This document shows, in pieces, positions 1 through 6,246 of a DNA stretch of 6,269 nucleotides. Position 1 is the first letter of the stretch; every line of letters begins with the position of its first letter. The stretch is from Actinomycetes bacterium (GTDB lineage Bacteria; Actinomycetota; Actinomycetes; Actinomycetales; Cellulomonadaceae), in contig JAEWEI010000032.1 of assembly GCA_023389545.1 (NCBI GenBank), forward strand, positions 1 through 6,269, given 5' to 3'. Below the pieces are notes generated by a model that was given only the letters and a program-made list of their open reading frames with translations, did not search any database and had not been told where the DNA came from. The position numbers and the translations under genes were made by a program.

Positions 1-117
1 GGGCCGCGTTCGGTTCGCTTCAGTGCGCTGTGTCGCGCACGTGCCGCGTGCCCCGCCCGAGATCGGTGCGGCGCCCACGGCGCGCGGGCAGGGCCGCTAG
101 ACGACAAGGGAAGGTCG
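1..117. other. Upstream region of the first GH3 gene
   Basis: No gene is supported here, and I see no convincing -35/-10 pair. Two weak structures are visible. GCACGTGC at 37-44 is an 8-base palindrome. Arms at 50-59 (GCCCCGCCCG) and 85-94 (CGGGCAGGGC) pair over ten positions with one mismatch around a 25-base spacer. The second could be a 5' leader fold or the tail of a terminator from a gene before the window. In DNA this GC-rich, such pairings also arise by chance. Confidence 0.3.
106..110 (+). promoter_or_regulatory. Ribosome binding site of the first GH3 gene
   Basis: AAGGG sits seven bases before the ATG at 118, followed by a second purine run (GAAGG, 110-114) that is too close to be optimal. 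The spacing supports the ATG at 118, which also begins a complete lipoprotein signal peptide. Confidence 0.7.
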
Positions 118-2514
118 ATGAAGACAACGACAACGGCGCGACGGCGCGGCGGATACGTCAAGGGTGCGGCTGCGGTTGCCGGTATCGCCCTGTTCGCTCT
201 CACAGCGTGCTCACCCAGCACCTCGGACGCGGACGGCGCCGCGGGTGACGCGTTCACCACGCGCGAGGTCACGGACGGCAAGACGGAGTTCGTGGTCGTC
301 ACGAACCCCGGCGATGGCCCGGTGCTCTCCTACGGGGCGGACAGCGGCATCGAGCTGCTCACCGAGGAGATCGACGGCAAGAAGTTCGCGTTCAAGGACA
401 TGAACGCGAACGGGACGCTGGACGCGTGGGAGGACTGGCGTAAGAGCTCCCACGACCGCGCCGCGGCCCTGAGCGAGGAGCTCTCCATCGAGCAGATCGC
501 CGGCCTCATGCTGTTCAGCTCGCACGAGCGCTCCCCCGGGGACGGCATCACCGACGCGCAGAAGACGTACCTGTCGGAGTCCAACCTCCGCAACGTGCTC
601 AACGCGGGCCCGAACGACGTCAAGGCGAACGTCACCTGGTCCAACCAGATGCAGGCCTACGTCGAGTCGCTCGCGACCGCCGACGCCCCATACGTGCCGG
701 TCAACTTCAGCTCCGACCCGCGCTCGACAGCGGGCTCCGGCGGCTACAACTCCGAGGGCGCCGACATCTCGCGCTGGCCCTCCAACCTGGGCCTGGCCTC
801 GACCTTCGACGCTGAGACGGTCGGCGAGTTCGCCACCATGTCCTCGGCCGAGTACCGCGCGCTGGGCATCACCACGGCGCTCAGCCCGCAGATCGACCTG
901 GCGACCGAGCCGCGCTGGCTGCGGGTCGACGGGACGTTCGGCGAGAACGTCGAGATGAACACCGAGATGGCCGCGGCGCTCGTCGAGGGCCTGCAGAGCT
1001 CGCCCGACACCGACGGCTGGGGCTCGGAGTCCGTCGCCGCCATGATCAAGCACTGGGCCGGTGACGGCCCGGGCGAGGGTGGACGCGAGTCGCACACGGC
1101 CGCCGGCAAGTACGGCGTGTACCCGGGCGACAACTTCGACGCCCACACCCAGGCGTTCCTCGGCGCGCTCGACTCGGCGGCTGTCATGAGCGCCTACTCG
1201 ATCGCCCTCGACGGCAACGGCGACCCGCTGTTCGAGGTCCGCATGGGCAGCGCGTACGACGCGGGCCGCATGGACCTGCTGCGCAAGGACAACGGCTACC
1301 AGGGCGTCGTCGTCACCGACTGGGGCGTCACCTCGGGTGGCCCGACCGACCCCGACTCGTTCTTCGGCATGTCGTGGGGCGCCGAGGAGCTCACGGTTGA
1401 CGAGCGCCACTACGCGATCCTCAAGACCGGACACGACATGTTCGGCGGCAACAACGAGGTCGGCCCGGTGCTCGCGGCGTACGACCTGTGGCAGGCCGAC
1501 TTCGAGGCTGGCGTGAACGAGATCGACGCCGACACGCGGTTCCGCGAGACCGGCACCCGCATCCTCAACATGCTCTTCCAGCCGGGCCTGTACGAGAACG
1601 CCTACCTGGACCTCGACGAGTCGCGCAAGATCGTCGCGAGCGCCGACAAGGTCGACGCCGGTTTCCAGGCGCAGCTCGACTCCGCGGTGCTGCTGAAGAA
1701 CGACGGCGAGGCCATCTCCGCCGCTGACAAGGCGGCGTGGGCGGACAAGACCGCGTACATCCCGCGTGCGTACAACACCGGCTTCGCGGGAGCCTTCGGC
1801 CCGGCCGAGTACACCGAGGCCCCCGGCCTGGACGTGGAGACCGCCGAGCAGTACTTCGCGAAGGTCGTCACCGACGAGGCAGTCCTGGACGAGAACGATC
1901 AGGTCGTCAGCTACACGGCGCCTGACCTGAGCGACGTCGACATCGTGCTGGTCGGCATGGCCAGCCCGGACAACGGCAGCAACTTCACCGGCGCCGGCCG
2001 CGACAGCGAGACGGGCGAGACGTACCCGCTGTCGCTGCAGTACCGCCCCTACACGGCAGACGGCGCGAACGTCCGCAAGGTCTCGATCGGCGGCGACATC
2101 CTCGAGGACGGCTCCAAGGAGAACCGCTCCTACTTCGGCAAGACCTCGCGGATCGCGAACGAGTCCCACCTGGACGCGTTCGAGCGCGCTGTCGCGGCCG
2201 TCGAGGCCTCCGGCAAGGACATCCCCGTCATCACGGTCCTGAAGGCCAACAACCCGACCGTCCCGGCCGAGTTCGAGGCGAAGTCCGACGCGATCCTGGT
2301 CGGCTTCGGCATCAGCGACCAGGCGCTCATCGAGGTGGCGCTGGGCCTGTCCGAGCCCCAGGGCCGCCTGCCGATCGGCTTCCCCGCCTCCATGGACGCG
2401 GTTGAGGCGCAGCTCGAGGACGTCGGTGAGGACACCGCGCCGTACGTCGACTCGATCGGCAACACGTATTCGTTCGGCTTCGGCCTGAACTACGCCGGTG
2501 TGATCGCGGACTAG
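118..2514 (+). CDS. Lipid-anchored GH3 beta-glycosidase (beta-glucosidase-like), classical domain order
   Basis: This is a glycoside hydrolase family 3 enzyme of 798 residues, expected to release terminal beta-linked sugars from oligosaccharides or glycosides by a retaining mechanism outside the cell. The signal peptide has a basic start, a hydrophobic core (16-30) and the lipobox LTAC with Cys31, so the protein should be lipid-anchored. Residues 94-105 read DMNANGTLDAWE, an EF-hand-like calcium loop, just before the barrel. The barrel spans about 115-490 and shows EPRWLRVDGTFGEN (264-277), the sugar-binding Lys311-His312, and GVVVTDWG (396-403), where Asp401 is the expected nucleophile. The sandwich domain starts near AVLLKNDG (523-530), contains GRDSETGETYPLSLQYRPY (627-645) and ends at SFGFGLNY; there is no fibronectin-III domain. 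The general acid/base is not obvious; Glu631 or Glu634 are candidates. GH3 membership is secure. The substrate (glucoside, xyloside or a plant glycoside) is not. Confidence 0.93.
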   Translation: MKTTTTARRRGGYVKGAAAVAGIALFALTACSPSTSDADGAAGDAFTTREVTDGKTEFVVVTNPGDGPVLSYGADSGIELLTEEIDGKKFAFKDMNANGTLDAWEDWRKSSHDRAAALSEELSIEQIAGLMLFSSHERSPGDGITDAQKTYLSESNLRNVLNAGPNDVKANVTWSNQMQAYVESLATADAPYVPVNFSSDPRSTAGSGGYNSEGADISRWPSNLGLASTFDAETVGEFATMSSAEYRALGITTALSPQIDLATEPRWLRVDGTFGENVEMNTEMAAALVEGLQSSPDTDGWGSESVAAMIKHWAGDGPGEGGRESHTAAGKYGVYPGDNFDAHTQAFLGALDSAAVMSAYSIALDGNGDPLFEVRMGSAYDAGRMDLLRKDNGYQGVVVTDWGVTSGGPTDPDSFFGMSWGAEELTVDERHYAILKTGHDMFGGNNEVGPVLAAYDLWQADFEAGVNEIDADTRFRETGTRILNMLFQPGLYENAYLDLDESRKIVASADKVDAGFQAQLDSAVLLKNDGEAISAADKAAWADKTAYIPRAYNTGFAGAFGPAEYTEAPGLDVETAEQYFAKVVTDEAVLDENDQVVSYTAPDLSDVDIVLVGMASPDNGSNFTGAGRDSETGETYPLSLQYRPYTADGANVRKVSIGGDILEDGSKENRSYFGKTSRIANESHLDAFERAVAAVEASGKDIPVITVLKANNPTVPAEFEAKSDAILVGFGISDQALIEVALGLSEPQGRLPIGFPASMDAVEAQLEDVGEDTAPYVDSIGNTYSFGFGLNYAGVIAD

Positions 2515-2530
2515 TCCGCGCGAGCACAAC

Positions 2531-2568
2531 CCGGGGCGGTCGGCGGCACATGCCGCCGGCCGCCCCGG
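2531..2568 (+). terminator. Hairpin terminator after the first GH3 gene
   Basis: Arms 2531-2547 and 2552-2568 pair over 17 positions, with a single T-G wobble (T2540 with G2559) and an ACAT loop. The hairpin starts 17 bases after the stop codon. No U-tract follows, which is common for actinobacterial terminators. It may instead protect the 3' end of the mRNA while allowing some read-through into the small lipoprotein gene. Confidence 0.75.
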
Positions 2569-2604
2569 ACCGGCCGCGGGGTGGGCCCGGGGCCAGAACT
2601 CACC

Positions 2605-2610
2605 AAGGAG
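2605..2610 (+). promoter_or_regulatory. Ribosome binding site fixing the GTG start at 2616
   Basis: AAGGAG lies five bases before GTG at 2616. The longer in-frame ATG at 2550 has no such site and falls inside the terminator hairpin. It would also add 22 residues of Pro/Arg/Gly-rich sequence ahead of a complete lipoprotein signal peptide. The GTG is therefore preferred. Confidence 0.85.
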
Positions 2611-2615
2611 TAGAA

Positions 2616-3023
2616 GTGAAGCGAAACAAGGTGCTGACCAGCGGCCTCGGTGTCGTGCTCGGCCTGACGGCCGTTTTCGGGCTCGCGGCGTGCGGCAGTG
2701 ACGACGGCGGCTCCGGCTCCTCCGCTGAGCAGGCGGCGAACGTCGACATCGCGGAGGACCTCGAGAACGCGCGCACGGCTGTCGCCGACGCGCTCGCCGA
2801 CGACGACTCCTGGGCGCAGATCATGCTCGCGAGCGACGTGAAGGCCCCGACCGTGAAGTACGGCCTGCTGGTGGTCCCCTACACGAAGTCCGACGCCGCG
2901 TCGCGGATCCAGGGCACCGTCAACATCTCGGACGGCAAGTACACGATCGACGGCGACTCGGCCGCGACCGACAAGACCTGGCAGATCGACCAGGACGGGA
3001 ACATCACCGAGGTCACCGAGTAA
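2616..3023 (+). CDS. Small acidic lipoprotein of unknown function
   Basis: I do not recognise this 135-residue protein. The start is basic (MKRNK), a hydrophobic stretch covers 6-25, and LAAC (23-26) is a lipobox, so Cys26 should carry the lipid and the protein should face outward. A Gly/Ser/Asp linker (27-36) follows. Next comes a probable amphipathic helix (about 41-63, DIAEDLENARTAVADALADD), then a region with beta-strand character ending in KTWQIDQDGNITEVTE. The mature part carries about 21 acidic against 7 basic residues. No catalytic motif, second cysteine or membrane segment is visible. The helix-then-strands layout loosely recalls the globular part of pilin-like proteins, but the long hydrophobic pilin helix is absent, so this is only a fold guess. 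Its place between two GH3 genes suggests a sugar-binding, accessory or envelope role. It is separated from both neighbours by hairpins. Confidence 0.85.
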   Translation: MKRNKVLTSGLGVVLGLTAVFGLAACGSDDGGSGSSAEQAANVDIAEDLENARTAVADALADDDSWAQIMLASDVKAPTVKYGLLVVPYTKSDAASRIQGTVNISDGKYTIDGDSAATDKTWQIDQDGNITEVTE

Positions 3024-3058
3024 CAACTCGCACACCCGCCCGTCTGAACTACCTGGGC

Positions 3059-3095
3059 CGAGTGCCCGCCCCGCCGATGCGCGGGCGGGCACTCG
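3059..3095 (+). terminator. Hairpin terminator after the small lipoprotein gene
   Basis: CGAGTGCCCGCCC (3059-3071) pairs perfectly with GGGCGGGCACTCG (3083-3095). Three further pairs (3072-3074 with 3079-3081) leave C3082 bulged and a CGAT loop. It begins 36 bases after the stop codon and lacks a U-tract. The perfect 13-base stem makes it a strong terminator candidate. Confidence 0.78.
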
Positions 3096-3139
3096 CGCCC
3101 ACGGCGGGACAGGATCCCCGCCCACGCGGCGGGACAGGA
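3096..3139 (+). repeat. Short direct repeat (two copies) before the second GH3 gene
   Basis: CGCCCAC followed by GGCGGGACAGGA occurs at 3096-3114. It recurs at 3119-3139 with two extra bases (GC) between the two parts. The 12-base core GGCGGGACAGGA is identical in both copies (3103-3114 and 3128-3139), 25 bases apart. It may be a small duplication or a pair of binding or pairing sites in the leader of the following gene. Confidence 0.7.
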
Positions 3140-3168
3140 CGGCCACCCATGCGGGTCGGTCCTGCCGC
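3129..3168 (+). other. Second stem-loop in the leader of the reversed GH3 gene
   Basis: GCGG (3129-3132) and CAGGAC (3135-3140) pair with CCGC (3165-3168) and GTCCTG (3159-3164), with GA bulged at 3133-3134. Inside, ACCC (3145-3148) pairs with GGGT (3153-3156) around an ATGC loop. The 5' arm lies in the second copy of the direct repeat. It could be a second terminator stem or a leader structure, and no U-tract follows. Confidence 0.45.
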
Positions 3169-3219
3169 AGTACCAACTGATCGTGCGCCGAGCCGGACTT
3201 CCCTGGTCCCGCCCCTGGC

Positions 3220-3233
3220 CTGATCGCGGTCAG
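3220..3233. promoter_or_regulatory. Imperfect palindrome, candidate operator
   Basis: CTGATCGCGGTCAG is a 14-base dyad with perfect outer arms (CTGA/TCAG) and one imperfect inner position. It ends six bases before the Shine-Dalgarno site of the reversed GH3 gene. CTGATCG also occurs once upstream at 3177-3183. The position suits a repressor site, but I cannot match it to a known regulator family and a short dyad can occur by chance. Confidence 0.25.
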
Positions 3234-3239
3234 CTCTCG

Positions 3240-3245
3240 AGGAGG
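3240..3245 (+). promoter_or_regulatory. Ribosome binding site fixing the GTG start at 3252
   Basis: A perfect AGGAGG lies six bases before GTG at 3252. The longer in-frame start at 3183 has no such site and would add 23 Arg/Pro-rich residues. The ATG at 3247 is one base from the site and out of frame. The in-frame ATG at 3294 lacks a site. Confidence 0.88.
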
Positions 3246-3251
3246 AATGCA

Positions 3252-6215
3252 GTGAATGCCAGGGCGAAGAACGCCGATCGGGTGAAGACCCCGATGTCGA
3301 ACAAGAAGTTCCTGTGGATCTGGGCGCCCGTGCTCGCCGTGGTGACTGTCGTCACCGTCGTGGCGAACATGGCGCTGTCGATCGCGGGCGGGTGGGTCGC
3401 GTCCCAGTTCGGGTCGGGCACCTACACCTTCACGAACTCGGAGGAGTCCGCCGACTGGGACACCGAGTACTACTCCGCTGACTTCGACAGCATCGAGGAC
3501 GTCGACGCGGCCGCGAAGGAGCTCGTCGAGGAGATCTCCGGCGGCGGCATCGTCCTGGCGAAGAACGAGGGCGCGTCGCTGCCGCTGAAGGCTGGCGCGA
3601 GCGTCACGATGCTCGGCCGCTCGGCCGCCGACCCCGTCTTCGGCGGCTCGGGCTCCGGCTCGGTGGACACCAACTCCGCTGTCACGGCCCGTGGCGGGCT
3701 GGAGAACGCGGGCTTCCAGGTCAACGACGAGGTGTTCGCGGCGATCGAGGCCTTCGCGGCGGAGAACCCGCGCGGGTACATCGAGATGGACCGCCCCGAC
3801 ATCTCCACCTACTACATCGGCGAGATGCCGGTGGGCGACTACCAGGCGCAGCAGGCGACGTTCGCGGACTACTCGGACGCGGCTGTCGTGTACATCGGGC
3901 GTCCGGGCGGCGAGGGCGGCGACCTCGCCCGGGACATGACCGGCTGGGACGACAATGCCGTGGATGGCCAGCACCAGCTCGAGCTGAACAAGGACGAGAA
4001 GGACCTCATCGCGCTGGCGAAGGCCAACTTCGAGACGGTCGTCGTGGTGGTCAACGCCTCCACGACCCTCGAGATGGGCGCGCTGCAGGACGACCCCGAG
4101 GTCGACGCGATCCTGCTGGCCGGCTCGCCCGGCGCCACGGGCCTCAACGCCCTGGGCAAGATCCTGTCGGGTGACGTCAACCCGTCGGGCCGCACCTCGG
4201 ACCTGTGGGCAGCGGACTTCACCGCCGACCCGACGTTCGTGAACTTCGGCGAGTTCGTCTACGAGAACATCGAGGCGTCCTTCCCGGTCTCCTCCATCGA
4301 GACCGCGACCTCCAACGCGACGATCACGTCCGACGCGCCGTTCGTGAACTACGCCGAGGGCATCTACTTCGGCTACCGGTACTACGAGACCGCAGCGGCC
4401 GAGGGCTTCATCAACTACGACGACGCGGTCGTCTACCCGTTCGGCTACGGCCTGAGTTTCACGGACTTCACCTGGGCTGTCACCGACGTGGCGACGGGTG
4501 ACGTGGACGGCTCCATCGCCGTCACCGTCGAGGTCACCAACACCGGCTCCGTCGCGGGCAAGGACGTCGTCGAGCTGTACTACAGCGCGCCGTACACCCC
4601 GGGCGGCATTGAGAAGGCCGAGGTCGTCCTGGGCGACTTCGCGAAGACCGACGTGATCGAGCCGGGCGCGAGCGAGTCCGTCACGCTCGAGCTCGCGGTC
4701 GAGGACATGGCGTCCTACGACCACCTGGACGCCGAGGCGTACGTGCTGGAGGCCGGCGACTACACGCTCAGCGTGCGCACCGACTCGCACACCGTCGCCG
4801 AGGGCGTCGAGCCGATCACCTACACGGTCGGCTCCGACATCGTGTACTCCGGCGAGAACCACCGCGCGAGCGACCTCGCCGAGGTCACCAACCAGTTCGA
4901 CGACGTCTCGGCCGAGTTCGCCGCCGAGCCCACCGAGGGCAAGATCCTGTCGATGTCCCGTGCGGACTTCGCTGGCACCTTCCCCACGGCCCCGACCGCT
5001 GACCTGTTCGTCGCGGACGAGGCGATCCAGGAGGCCTTCAAGGCCTGGGACGTCGACGCGGTCGCGGCGCAGTTCGACGGCGAGATGCCGACCACCGGCG
5101 CCGGAACCGACCTGTCGCTCATCGACATGCGCGGCCTGGCGAAGGACGACCCGAAGTGGGACGAGCTGCTCGACGCACTGTCGGTGGACGACATGACGGG
5201 CATGCTGCTCAACGGCGCCTACCAGACGGCTGCGATCGGCTCGATCGGCAAGCCGCAGACCACCGAGCCTGACGGCCCGGCCGGGTTCTCCTCGTTCATC
5301 AACTCCTCCATCAACGGCGTGGCCTACCCGTCGGAGTTCCTCATCGCGCAGACGTGGGACGTGGAGCTGGGCGCCGCGATGGGCGAGATGCTCGGCAACG
5401 AGGCGATGTTCAAGGCCATCAACGGCTGGTACGCGCCGGCGATGAACCTGCACCGCTCGCCGTTCGGCGGCCGCAACTTCGAGTACTACTCGGAGGACCC
5501 GATCCTCTCGGGCGCCATGGCGACAGCTGTGGCGAACGGCGCGGCGACCAAGGGCGTCTACACCACGTTCAAGCACTTCGTGCTGAACGAGCAGGAGGAC
5601 AACCGGGTCAACAACGGCCCCGCCACCTGGGCGACCGAGCAGACGATCCGCGAGGTCTACCTCAAGCCGTTCGAGATGGCCATCAAGGGCGTCTCCATGG
5701 ACGTGCAGTACGTGTCCGACGAGGACGGCACGATCTCGGAGACGACGATCGGCGCCGGCGGCATCATGAGCTCGTTCAACCGCATCGGCGCCACCTGGGC
5801 CGGTGGCTCCGAGGCGCTCATGACGAACGTGCTGCGCGGCGAGTGGGGCTTCGAGGGCTTCGCGATCTCGGACTTCAACCTGTACCCGTACATGCACCCG
5901 AACCAGAGCATCAGCGCTGGCACGGACCTCACCCTGACCTTCCAGCCGTCGAAGTCCTTCGCGGACACCAGCTCGGCCAAGGCGGTCAGCGACATCCGTG
6001 AGGCGACCCACAACATCTTGTTCACGGTGGCGAACTCCAACGCGATGAACGGGCTCGCCCCGGGCGCCACCGTCGACTACACGCCGCCGACCTGGGTGTA
6101 CATCCAGATCATCGCGACTGTCGTCATCGGCCTGCTGGTCGTGGCCGGGGTGGTCCTCGTGACGCGCCGCGTGCTGCGGCACCGCAAGGCCACGGCGGGG
6201 ACGCCGAGCGAGTAG
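3252..6215 (+). CDS. Membrane-anchored GH3 beta-glycosidase with reversed domain order
   Basis: This 987-residue GH3 enzyme has its domains in reversed order. A positively charged start precedes transmembrane segment 1 (about 20-42). The alpha/beta sandwich (about 84-400) shows AKNEGASLPLK, GGSGSGSVDTNS and IGRPGGEGGDL; Glu221 is a plausible general acid/base. It ends in YFGYRYYET (372-380) and PFGYGLSF (396-403). A fibronectin-III-like domain follows (about 420-510), then a linker. The catalytic barrel (about 630-935) holds DGPAGF (674-679), APAMNLHRSPFGGRNFEYYSED (728-749), Lys774-His775 and FEGFAISDFN (867-876), with Asp874 the expected nucleophile. Transmembrane segment 2 (948-970) precedes a basic tail, TRRVLRHRK. 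Both ends should lie inside and the enzyme outside. Reversed GH3 order is known from Ruminococcus albus and Butyrivibrio fibrisolvens beta-glucosidases. Beta-glucosidase is the likeliest activity, but specificity is not readable. Confidence 0.93.
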   Translation: MNARAKNADRVKTPMSNKKFLWIWAPVLAVVTVVTVVANMALSIAGGWVASQFGSGTYTFTNSEESADWDTEYYSADFDSIEDVDAAAKELVEEISGGGIVLAKNEGASLPLKAGASVTMLGRSAADPVFGGSGSGSVDTNSAVTARGGLENAGFQVNDEVFAAIEAFAAENPRGYIEMDRPDISTYYIGEMPVGDYQAQQATFADYSDAAVVYIGRPGGEGGDLARDMTGWDDNAVDGQHQLELNKDEKDLIALAKANFETVVVVVNASTTLEMGALQDDPEVDAILLAGSPGATGLNALGKILSGDVNPSGRTSDLWAADFTADPTFVNFGEFVYENIEASFPVSSIETATSNATITSDAPFVNYAEGIYFGYRYYETAAAEGFINYDDAVVYPFGYGLSFTDFTWAVTDVATGDVDGSIAVTVEVTNTGSVAGKDVVELYYSAPYTPGGIEKAEVVLGDFAKTDVIEPGASESVTLELAVEDMASYDHLDAEAYVLEAGDYTLSVRTDSHTVAEGVEPITYTVGSDIVYSGENHRASDLAEVTNQFDDVSAEFAAEPTEGKILSMSRADFAGTFPTAPTADLFVADEAIQEAFKAWDVDAVAAQFDGEMPTTGAGTDLSLIDMRGLAKDDPKWDELLDALSVDDMTGMLLNGAYQTAAIGSIGKPQTTEPDGPAGFSSFINSSINGVAYPSEFLIAQTWDVELGAAMGEMLGNEAMFKAINGWYAPAMNLHRSPFGGRNFEYYSEDPILSGAMATAVANGAATKGVYTTFKHFVLNEQEDNRVNNGPATWATEQTIREVYLKPFEMAIKGVSMDVQYVSDEDGTISETTIGAGGIMSSFNRIGATWAGGSEALMTNVLRGEWGFEGFAISDFNLYPYMHPNQSISAGTDLTLTFQPSKSFADTSSAKAVSDIREATHNILFTVANSNAMNGLAPGATVDYTPPTWVYIQIIATVVIGLLVVAGVVLVTRRVLRHRKATAGTPSE

Positions 6216-6246
6216 CCCCCTCGGGCAGCGGTCTTCCCGCCCGCCC

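Noticed and set aside
136..165. Possible twin-arginine export motif in the first GH3 signal peptide (RRRGGYVKG)
   Set aside because: The residues after the arginine pair do not match the RRxFLK spacing, since the hydrophobic pair is shifted by one. A standard lipoprotein export signal explains the sequence.
30..248. Short plus-strand frame overlapping the start of the first GH3 gene
   Set aside because: It is Arg-rich, has no ribosome-binding site and is out of frame with a confident lipoprotein gene.
211..2529. Minus-strand open frame of 772 codons opposite the first GH3 gene
   Set aside because: It mirrors the GH3 gene, has the same biased composition and no recognisable domain. Its length comes from strong G/C at third codon positions of the real gene.
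3294..3296. Alternative ATG start for the second GH3 protein
   Set aside because: It has no Shine-Dalgarno sequence, whereas the GTG at 3252 has a perfect AGGAGG at ideal distance.
5354..6001. Plus-strand frame of 215 codons within the second GH3 gene
   Set aside because: It runs in a shifted frame through the catalytic barrel, with an Arg/Gly/His-rich product and no motif.
2511..6182. Minus-strand open frame of 1,223 codons opposite the lipoprotein and second GH3 genes
   Set aside because: It is the antisense of two well-supported genes. Its product is a monotonous Arg/Val/Gly/Asp/Leu-rich sequence without motifs, as expected where stop codons are rare in GC-rich DNA.
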